DNA of 48,710 nucleotides from Methylococcales bacterium (lineage in GTDB: Bacteria > Pseudomonadota > Gammaproteobacteria > Methylococcales > Methylomonadaceae): the NCBI GenBank assembly GCA_026398895.1, contig JAPLRZ010000034.1:1-48710 (forward strand), written 5' to 3'. Below the pieces are notes generated by a model. The model did no database searches. It saw nothing but the letters and a program-made list of their open reading frames with translations, and was not told where the DNA came from. The position numbers were made by a program, and so were the translations under genes. This document shows positions 17,166-25,800 of the stretch, in pieces. Position 1 is the stretch's first letter. Each line of letters opens with the position of its first letter.

Positions 17166-17711
17166 TTGGTGTTAGTAGGGTGTCTTAACTCAAATGTAGC
17201 GTGGTATTTTCTTAAAAGTATAGCCATCGGGCGTTCAGGAGGATTTATTGAATGTAAACCTGTGTACATTAATCAAATACCTATCCCTACTACATCACCA
17301 GAACAAAAACAAACCATCGCTGATTTAGCCGAACAATGCCAAACACACGCCAAAACCCGTTATGAGTTAGAGCAAAAAGTACAACGCCGCTTCATAGAAA
17401 ACTTACGCCCTGCAAATAACCATGAACCGCTAAATACTAAACTAACCCAGTGGTGGAAACTATCAACGGTGACAGAGTTGGCAACCAAGGCGCGTAAAGC
17501 CTTTAAGCTGAAAACATCTGAAAGGCTAAAAGTTGATTTAACCGATCCGACTCTGCAAGATAAATGGGAAAAATATCTCAAGAAAAACACTGGCGAATGG
17601 CAAGACGCGACTAACACCATTAACGGCTTAGAGAAACAAATCAATGAAGCCGTTTATACGTTATTTAAACTAACTAAGGAAGAAATCAGTTTGATTGAAC
17701 GTAGTACCTAA
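17166..17711 (+). pseudogene. 5'-truncated type II restriction-methylase C-terminus
   Basis: The 181-codon frame starts at a TTG without a ribosome site. It encodes LVGCLNSNVAWYFLKSIA, then FIECKPVYINQIPIP and a long helical end. This matches the C-terminal target-recognition (TaqI-like) region of Eco57I/type IIG restriction-methylation enzymes. The methylase motifs (NPPY) and nuclease domain are missing, so it is a remnant of a restriction-modification gene. The frame itself is open to the stop, which suggests recent truncation. Confidence 0.7.
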
Positions 17712-17752
17712 AACAACAAGCAACCACACGCTTAAATTATATGCTGGAGTAT

Positions 17753-20700
17753 CTACTGGTTCTTTTGAATGGTATTACCTTTATCGGCACACCATTCAGG
17801 CGTAACTGATCGAATATGAATATCCCGTTGTGGAAACGGAATTTCAATATTATGTTCACTTAAGGCTTTTGCGAGTCGAATATGTAAATCGTGAGTGACG
17901 GGCATACGATTTATGGTTTCACTGACAAACACCCGCACTGAAAATAGTAAAGCACTGTCGCCGAATTCAACTAACATCACGCTAGGTTCTGGGGCTTGTA
18001 ACACTAGTGGTGCGGCACAGACGGCTTCCTGCATTACTTTGTGCGCCAACTCAATATCAGACCCATAGGCAATGCCAATAGGAATGACCACGCGGGTAAT
18101 CGCATCATTGAGTGTCCAATTGATTAACTGCGTGGTGATAAAGGATTTATTCGGCACAATAAGTTCTTTTTGATCGGAATCTATGAGTGTGGTGGCTCTC
18201 ATGTGAATAGAATGAACTGTCCCCGTGACATTACCAATAGTAACGGTATCGCCGACACGAATCGGGCGTTCAAATAACAGAATAATACCCGAAACAAAAT
18301 TGGCAAAAATTTCTTGTAAACCAAAACCTAATCCAACACTGAGCGCGGCAACTAGCCATTGTACCTGCGACCAATTAAACCCTAATATATTGGCTACCGA
18401 GAAAAACCCGATAGTGGTTAAGGTGTAGCTTGTTATCTTATTAACCGCATAGCGACTCCCTGCGGTTATCGTTAGTCGGCGAAATATTAATAATTCATTA
18501 ACCCCCGAAAAATTCTGCACCGCCACCACGGTGATAAAAGCATAAACCCCTGCTAATAATAAATGAGTGAGGGTAATTGCATGATAAACCTCTTTATTGT
18601 TGACAATAATTTTATTATGCCAAAGTTCAATATCATTCAAAAATGAAAAAGCAGGCAATATATTTTTCCAAATTGCCCAGAAAACTGCCGCTAACAGAAC
18701 ACAGAAAAAAACATTCAATAGGGTGATAGTTTGTGCATTTATTTTGGGAATGTCAATGAGCTCCTCTTCAAGCAGAATCGGTTTTTCTGCCCCCTCAATA
18801 ACCGCTGGTTTTTTTTGTTCAGCTGTCTGCTTACGTTTTTCCTGTAAATTTTTCATTGCCAGTTGCCGATTTGCTAAGGTCAACCAGCGTAGGGCTAACT
18901 CATAAAAAATCACCATTGAAAAAACAAACCACAGAGTAATAATTGCTTTTTGCTGTAATTCCAAAGCACTTAAATAATAACCCGCTATCGAAAAACCAAT
19001 AATAACTAACGGCGCATAAGCCGCTAAATAATAAACATAACGTAATTTAGCAATCCAACCATCAGGATAAAGAATAATGGTATCTCGTGTTAAACCATGA
19101 CGCGGATTCAGTAGTTTAGCTAAAAATATCACCATGACAAATACGCCAATATTAAGTGCAAAACGTCCTAAACTATCGCTATAAGCAGGCATTCCAGAGT
19201 TGAGTGTTACTCTGATAATAAACGAGCAAGGAATCATAATAAAACGTAGCCACGCAACCTGCTTGTGAAACAAGGCAGCGGTATTTTCTTGCCATTGAAA
19301 ATGTTGGCGCATAATGCCCGTTGGTTCAAACAGGCGGAGATAAAATTGAAACATTAGCCACGGCAATGCGATTCTATTTAAACCCATACCAACAGCAAAG
19401 GTAAAACCACCATTGACGACATGGCTTAAAAACCAGCCAATATACGCAATAATCAGCGGCATGGGAGCGACCAATATCAGCGTGTAGACTAATGCCTCTA
19501 AGGTGTAATAAAAACGATCGCTATAAATTTTGCCAACTTTCACATCAATCAATGTTAAACGTTGCTTTGCCCAGCGTTTAGCCAGTAGTAACACAATAAT
19601 ATTGAGTAAAGCGAATAGACTTAAAAATGGATTTTGCGCTGGTAGTTTGGCGATATTGTTAAGTAAACTATGCCAGTTACGCGGTGATAATAACCAGCGA
19701 GTCGCACGTCGTAATTCAGTAATGGTTTGACTACCCACTATTTCAGAACTTCTTACCCACAATAAACGCTCATCTAAATAGAGAGCAAATTTTTCGATTT
19801 TGTCGTATTTTTGTTGTCTGGCAAAATCAAAATCACCCAGCGTTCGCAAATAAGTGTTGTAAGCAACCGATAATTGATTGAGTGCATCAAACTGATCATT
19901 CAATACCATGCGCAATTCAGCCTGAATCATCATGCGCTCTTGCTTAGATAGCTGTTTATCAACGCTAGCATCCATTATTTGCTTTAACTGGGTGTCAACA
20001 TCAACGAATTGCTTGAGCTTGTCCTCAATGACCAGTTGCTCCAAATTAGTGCTTGCCGTCTCTGCTTGAATTGCCTCTGACTGAGTAATAAAGTTATCTT
20101 CGTTTAATAGTGTGCGGCGTTGTTCATGCAGTATTTTACCCAACGGTGGACTTAAACTGGCTAAATCAATTTTTTTTGCCGCGCTACTAAAATTAGTATC
20201 AATTTCATTAATCTGTTTATCAGTGCTAACCTTTTCTTCGTTGTATTGATTAATTTTGCTTTTAATCGCTTGTAACTGTTGGCTGTATTTAATATTTTCT
20301 CGCGTGACATTCTGAATGGCAATGTGTTTACCCGATAAGTCTTTTTCGGCTTGATCAAGGCTATCCTGCCTGTCTTTTTCGGCTTCCTGCTGTAGATCCG
20401 TCAACACATCTGCTATGGTGTCAATCACGGGAGTAAACGCATTTTTTTGCAGTCCCAGTAATTGCACTCGCGCTTTAAGTAAGCCGAGCCTCGCGGTATA
20501 ACTGACTATTTCAGCATCTAACATCGCTAATTTTGCGGTGTTAGCGTCAAGCTGGGTTTTTAAATACACCTGTTGCGCATCGATTAACAGTTGTGAATCC
20601 GAAGCCACAGGACTACTGTCTCGCATAGTTTTATTTACATTCTCAAGTGCTTGCTTCGCATTGAGCATTTCTTGGCGAATAAGATTGGGACGGGTGTTTT

Positions 20701-21262
20701 GTTCGTTAGCCAATTCAATTTCTAGTTTTTTAATCTGTTCGTCTAAGTGTTTTACTTTGTATTGTTCAATGGCTAGCCGTTGTGTCAGCTCTTCAAGGGG
20801 GATTTTTACAAACTCTTGCTTATCGGGTGTAGGTTGCTTTTCCGATGCTTGCTCAATGTCTTTTTGTAATTTTTTAGTTAAATCAGGGGCTTTTTGAATA
20901 GCGTCCTTAAAAGCAATGGTTCGCTCATTAAAGGTGGTAATATTAGATAGTTCATCTTGAGTTGATTGATAAATAGCCAGCACGTTTGATTTTAGTGCCT
21001 CATCTAAATCTTTTCGATTGGTCAACGCGTCAATTTTAGCCTGCACACTGACTTGGGTGATGTCCTGCGTGGTGCTGGGTGTGGTGACAGTTTCTATTAA
21101 ATCAGTGCTGTCGGCAAAAACATTGACTGAGTAACACTGAGTCATTAGCAGCAACAACAATAACAAGGTAGGATGAGTGGACTTTTTTATCCACCAAAAT
21201 AAAACGGTGGGCATAAAAATGCTGCCCACCCTATGCACAACAGGAAAAGAGGTGATTTTCAT
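17753..21262 (-). CDS. mscK: MscK/KefA-type mechanosensitive channel
   Basis: The 1169-residue protein resembles E. coli MscK (1120). It has an export signal, a periplasmic coiled-coil/MscS_porin region (about residues 60-480), a multi-helix inner-membrane domain (about 530-900), and a C-terminal MscS core with VGLGFGLQEIFANFVSGIILLFERPIRVGDTV (near 1010-1040) and the beta domain. It opens under membrane tension. Residues of about 10-34 (HRVGSIFMPTVLFWWIKKSTHP) are the translation of a dispersed GTAGGGTGGGC-type repeat (21167-21235), so the repeat was absorbed in frame. The hydrophobic core LLLLLLLMTQCYSVNVFA follows. The ATG at 21262 and a Met inside the repeat (residue 17) are both possible starts. 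Confidence 0.88.
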   Translation of the reverse strand: MKITSFPVVHRVGSIFMPTVLFWWIKKSTHPTLLLLLLLMTQCYSVNVFADSTDLIETVTTPSTTQDITQVSVQAKIDALTNRKDLDEALKSNVLAIYQSTQDELSNITTFNERTIAFKDAIQKAPDLTKKLQKDIEQASEKQPTPDKQEFVKIPLEELTQRLAIEQYKVKHLDEQIKKLEIELANEQNTRPNLIRQEMLNAKQALENVNKTMRDSSPVASDSQLLIDAQQVYLKTQLDANTAKLAMLDAEIVSYTARLGLLKARVQLLGLQKNAFTPVIDTIADVLTDLQQEAEKDRQDSLDQAEKDLSGKHIAIQNVTRENIKYSQQLQAIKSKINQYNEEKVSTDKQINEIDTNFSSAAKKIDLASLSPPLGKILHEQRRTLLNEDNFITQSEAIQAETASTNLEQLVIEDKLKQFVDVDTQLKQIMDASVDKQLSKQERMMIQAELRMVLNDQFDALNQLSVAYNTYLRTLGDFDFARQQKYDKIEKFALYLDERLLWVRSSEIVGSQTITELRRATRWLLSPRNWHSLLNNIAKLPAQNPFLSLFALLNIIVLLLAKRWAKQRLTLIDVKVGKIYSDRFYYTLEALVYTLILVAPMPLIIAYIGWFLSHVVNGGFTFAVGMGLNRIALPWLMFQFYLRLFEPTGIMRQHFQWQENTAALFHKQVAWLRFIMIPCSFIIRVTLNSGMPAYSDSLGRFALNIGVFVMVIFLAKLLNPRHGLTRDTIILYPDGWIAKLRYVYYLAAYAPLVIIGFSIAGYYLSALELQQKAIITLWFVFSMVIFYELALRWLTLANRQLAMKNLQEKRKQTAEQKKPAVIEGAEKPILLEEELIDIPKINAQTITLLNVFFCVLLAAVFWAIWKNILPAFSFLNDIELWHNKIIVNNKEVYHAITLTHLLLAGVYAFITVVAVQNFSGVNELLIFRRLTITAGSRYAVNKITSYTLTTIGFFSVANILGFNWSQVQWLVAALSVGLGFGLQEIFANFVSGIILLFERPIRVGDTVTIGNVTGTVHSIHMRATTLIDSDQKELIVPNKSFITTQLINWTLNDAITRVVIPIGIAYGSDIELAHKVMQEAVCAAPLVLQAPEPSVMLVEFGDSALLFSVRVFVSETINRMPVTHDLHIRLAKALSEHNIEIPFPQRDIHIRSVTPEWCADKGNTIQKNQ
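21167..21235. repeat. GTAGGGTGGGC-type dispersed repeat inside the mscK 5' end
   Basis: The minus strand reads ATAGGGTGGGCAGCATTTTT followed by ATGCCCACCGTTTTATTTTG and GTGGATAAAAAAGTCCACTC, then ATCCTACC. The nested inverse pairs GTGGGCA/TGCCCAC and GTGGA/TCCAC, with outer TAGGGTGGG and ATCCTACC, are typical of dispersed intergenic hairpins, but here the sequence is coding. Confidence 0.6.
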
Positions 21263-21338
21263 GGATTCAAAAATAACTAAAAACGGACTCTTAAGTATAA
21301 AGTAACCTGCTTAAACTTTGTTTAAGCGAGTAATAACG

Positions 21339-21363
21339 GTAGGGGCGAATTGCATTCGCCCAC
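21339..21363. repeat. GTAGGGGCGAATTGCATTCGCCCAC hairpin
   Basis: GGGCGAAT pairs with ATTCGCCC with only four bases between. It lies between the mscK start and the downstream end of the ubiquinone hydroxylase gene. A related 26-base palindrome with GTAGGGGCGATT arms is at 37176-37201. Confidence 0.6.
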
Positions 21364-21417
21364 GTCATTCGCAATTACCGATACTGCGCGAATTTATCGC
21401 ACCCCACCACTTGAGCC

Positions 21418-22635
21418 TTAATTTATGGCTTCGCCACGCGCTAATTTAGGCAGTTTCCCTTCTAAACCCATCGCGCCACGCATGGCTTTATGTTTAGCGG
21501 GTTTTATCCGTTCTGCTAAGCCCAGTCCTAAATTGCGTAAAAATTTAACGGGCAGAATATCGTTGCTAAATACCGAATAAAATATATCCATCACCGTCAT
21601 CATTTTTAGATTCTCGTATCGGCGCATTTTTTCATAACGCTTTAATACACTAATATCACCAATATCTAGCCCCTGTTTGTGAGCGTCTAACAATACTTCA
21701 GCCAACGCGGCGGCATCTAATAAACCAATGTTTACCCCCTGCCCTGCCAATGGATTAATGGTGTGTGCAGCATCACCAACAAGAGCTACGCCTTGCTTCA
21801 CATAATGTTGCGCATGGCGGCGAGTTAGCGGAAAACTAGCCATCCCTAATACCGCGTTGACTTTGCCTAAACAGTCTGGAAAAGCAGCGGTCAGTTCGTG
21901 CTTTAAATCCTCAGGCGATAAAGCGTTTAAGCGACTAATTTCATCGGGTGAGTTATACCAAACGATTGATCCATAATGTCCTGTCAATGGTAAAAATGCC
22001 TGCGGGCCACTGGCAACAAAACGTTGCCAAGTAATGTCTTGTTGTTCATAGTCAGTGTCTATGTAAATGACTAGCGCGTGTTGCTGATAATCCCAACTGG
22101 TCAGCCCTATGCCAACGGTTTGTCTAACACGAGACTGCGCACCATCGGCACCTACTAACACCTTAGCTGATAAAACACGACCATCACTCAAGGTTATTTC
22201 AGGTTGTTCACCTAAGCAGTAGTTGATTTTGCTGATTGTTGTTGGGCAAATCAGTTTGATATTGGTAAATTCTTGCAAGCGATCTAATAATGCCAGTTGA
22301 GTCACGCGATTTTCAACAATATAGCCCAGCTCAGGATACTTAATATCATCACTGCAAAATTCAGTATCACCAGCAGTTTCAAACACCCGCATACGGCGAA
22401 ATGGGCAGAGTCGGCGATTAACAATGCCATGCCACGCACCGACTGTTTCAATAATATTTCGTGAAGCAATGCTCAACGCGGATACCCGCAAATCATGGGG
22501 CTGTTCAGCAGAAAAAGGCTCAGGCGGTATATTTTCTAATACCGCCACTTTTAAGGAGCTACCGCCTAAACCACACGCCACAGCCGAACCGACCATACCA
22601 CCACCGACAATGATTACATCAAAATTTTCGTTCAT
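21418..22635 (-). CDS. UbiH/UbiF/UbiI-family FAD-dependent ubiquinone hydroxylase
   Basis: The protein has 405 residues from the preferred ATG at 22635, preceded by AAGGTGAG. The longest frame begins at a TTG at 22644. It has the N-terminal FAD motif VIIVGGGMVGSAVACGLGG, the mid-chain GADGAQSRVR and the C-terminal VGDAAHTINPLAGQGVNIGLLDAAAL, the hallmark set of the aromatic-ring hydroxylases of ubiquinone synthesis. These use FAD, NAD(P)H and O2 to hydroxylate the quinone ring. Which of the three ring positions it serves cannot be told from the sequence alone. Confidence 0.88.
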   Translation of the reverse strand: MNENFDVIIVGGGMVGSAVACGLGGSSLKVAVLENIPPEPFSAEQPHDLRVSALSIASRNIIETVGAWHGIVNRRLCPFRRMRVFETAGDTEFCSDDIKYPELGYIVENRVTQLALLDRLQEFTNIKLICPTTISKINYCLGEQPEITLSDGRVLSAKVLVGADGAQSRVRQTVGIGLTSWDYQQHALVIYIDTDYEQQDITWQRFVASGPQAFLPLTGHYGSIVWYNSPDEISRLNALSPEDLKHELTAAFPDCLGKVNAVLGMASFPLTRRHAQHYVKQGVALVGDAAHTINPLAGQGVNIGLLDAAALAEVLLDAHKQGLDIGDISVLKRYEKMRRYENLKMMTVMDIFYSVFSNDILPVKFLRNLGLGLAERIKPAKHKAMRGAMGLEGKLPKLARGEAIN

Positions 22636-22824
22636 AAAAACCAACTCACCTTAAAAATAAGTGTGTAAATAACAGCACGCTTTTGCCACCTTAGTATTGA
22701 TAGGTTTCCCTAAAGGATGTTAAACGATAATATAGCAACATTACGCAAGCTTAATGCGTTTGACTCTACCACAGATTGAGTTAAAAACGACATTAAAATA
22801 CCCTAAAAGATAACGGACAGGACG

Positions 22825-25800
22825 ATGACTGAAAATCCCCGACTTCATACTAAAGAAGCCATGCTTTATAACGCCGAACTTTCGCAAGACAGTTGTGGTG
22901 TGGGTTTTATTACTCACAAGCAAAGCAAACAAAGCCATGATTTATTGGTTAAATCCCATGAAGCCTTGTGTACCATTCCCCATCGTGGCGGTATGAGTGC
23001 CGAAGGTATTGGTGATGGCGCGGGCGTTAATATCGATTTATCGTTGAACTTTTTTCGTAAAATCACAGGCAATCCTGCGCTGGAACTGGGTCAGTTTGGC
23101 GTTGCCAATTTCTTTTATCCAGAAGACCACGCCCACCACGATTCCGATGCCAACGAATTAGTTGAACGCCATTTTAACGATTTTAAATTGCCCATACTTG
23201 CGCGACGCGTGATACCCGTTGATAACACAGTATTAAACGCAGCTGCCATTAAAGCTCAATTACCGATTGAGCAGTTTATTTTTGCCCGTCCTACGCATTT
23301 AAAAGACGCAAGTCATGTCGAATTTGAACGTCACATTCAAGCGGCGTTACTGGATATTGAAGTCGAAGGTTTTAGCCGTGAAGAACTGGCGGGGTTTTAT
23401 CCGTTGTCCATGAGTTCACGCACGCAGGTTTATAAAGGGCGTTTGAATTCGCATGAAGTGATTCCTTACTTCATCGACTTGTACGATACCGACCACTGTT
23501 GTCATACCCTGTTTTTCCATACCCGTTTTTCCACCAATACTGCGCCTGCCACCATGATGGCACAACCATTCCGTTACATGGCGCACAATGGCGAGTTGAA
23601 CACCGACAAGAAAAACCGCTTAAGCGAAAATGCCATTGCCAGACAACACGGTAAACATATCTGTTTTCCCTGTGGGCAATCCGATTCTGGGCGTTTAGAT
23701 CAAACCCTAACCCGCCGTATTAATGAAGACGACTTGGATATTGTGACTGCGGTACTTGCCATGATGCCGCCTGCGTGGGAAAACGACAGCACTTTATCGC
23801 CCGACGTTCGCGCTATGCTGGAATATTTCAGCCTATACGAAGAAAAAAATGATGGTCCTGCGGCATTGATTTTTAGTGATGGCATTCGAGTTGGTGCGCG
23901 TTTAGACCGTTTAGGTTTACGTCCGTTGCGTTCTGTGGAAACCCACGAGTATTTAGCGGTCATGTCCGAAGCAGGACAAATCGATTTTACCCCGACTGAT
24001 ATTGTCAAACGTGGACGTATTGAAGCAGGTAGTATGCTGTATTTTGACCACAGCACAGGCGAAACTTACCATAACCATCAAGTGCTGGATAGATTAGCAA
24101 AAGAAAAAGATTACGCGGCATTGCTGGTGCAACGTTGTATTCATTTGTCTGAACTGCCGAAAGTCGAATTGTCTGAGTTAAGCCATGAACACGGCTTGAA
24201 TATCGACCAACGCTATACCGCTTATTCGCTGAATCAGGAAAGTTTTAGATTCTTGCTAGACCCGATTTTAGTCACAGGTTTGGAAAAAGTCACCGCAATG
24301 GGCTACGGTCTTGCACCGAATGCCTTATCCAGTGCCGAAGGCGGGATGTCGCGTTATTTCAGTCAACGTTTTGCCCAAGTTACTAATCCACCCTTAGATT
24401 CTATTCGTGAAAGTGACGGAATGACTTTGCGGGTTGCCTTAGGTGCAAAACCAACGTTTTCCGATGATGACAGCAAACAATTGGTGATTGAATCGCCAAT
24501 TTTACAGCGCACCCAGTTAGAGCAAATCCGTAGACAAACAACGGTCAGCACGGTGACGCTGGATATGTTGTACACGCCAGACTTTAATAATGCCGTACAA
24601 AATGAAACCAATCTGACTGACGCATTAACCGCCGTTTGTGAACAAGTGGCAACCGCTGCGCGTAATAACACAGGCATTATTATTCTAACGGATGTGAACA
24701 TCAGCGAAAGCCAAGCCGCGATTCCCGCACTGTTAATGATAGCCGCTGCCAATCAGTATTTAGTCAAACAGGGGTTACGCTTTAATTCCTCATTAATTGC
24801 CGAAACAGGGCAAGCCGCAAGTCCGCATGATGTGGCAACGCTATTGGGTTTTGGCGCGTCGGCGATTTGTCCGCTTAGTGTTCATAATCGGGTGATGACG
24901 CATTACACACCTGCCGAACAACAAAAAGTATTGGATAAATTTCAAAAAGGCACGGAAAAATCCTTGATGAAAACTATGGGTAAATTTGGTCTGTGTACGG
25001 CTGAAAGTTATATCGGTGGCGAGTTTTTTGAATCCAATTATCTCGATACCGATGAACCCAAGTTAAGCCCCTATTTCCCCAATATTCACGCCTCCGTGGG
25101 TGGCGTGCATTATGCTGATATAGCCGCAAGCAACACAGAATGGCATCACAAAGCATTGACGGTACGCGAAGAAAAAGATATTCCGTTTTTGGGCTTGTTC
25201 AAAGAACGCCAAGACGGCGCGGGACATTCCTACGGCAACACCGCTGTGCGTGAATATATACGCATGACCGATGAAGCGATTTTATACATTCCCGAACAAG
25301 CACCCGAAGCCAGCGACCTCGCTTATTTAGACTTGGGCTATGAAAAACGCACACCTGAACAAATCGATGCTTTTGGCATTACCCCCGCTTATCGTAGCTT
25401 CACCAAAAACCTGTATGCTGAGCGTGAGCTAAGACCTGCCGCGTTGCGTGACATCATGGATTTTCCTGTCGATGTCACCCAAGCGGAAAGCGTCGATGAT
25501 TTTGATCGTATTCTTGGTTCGCAAAATCTACGCGGCAATATCAACTATTTGATACGCGGCTTGTGCGTTAATCGGGCGGATGATTATGAATTTGCCATTG
25601 GTTTTACCGAACGAGATTCTAATCAACGAGCAGAAAATTTAGTGCAACATTTTAAAAAACGCTTTGCCGATACCCCGTTTAATATCGTGGTGTTGGAAAA
25701 TACCATTGTCATTACCCTGATTGATAATTACAGTTTATTAGCCAATTATTTATCCTCGATACAAACCGCTCGTCCGCCAATAGCCTTAGCCAATGTGCAA

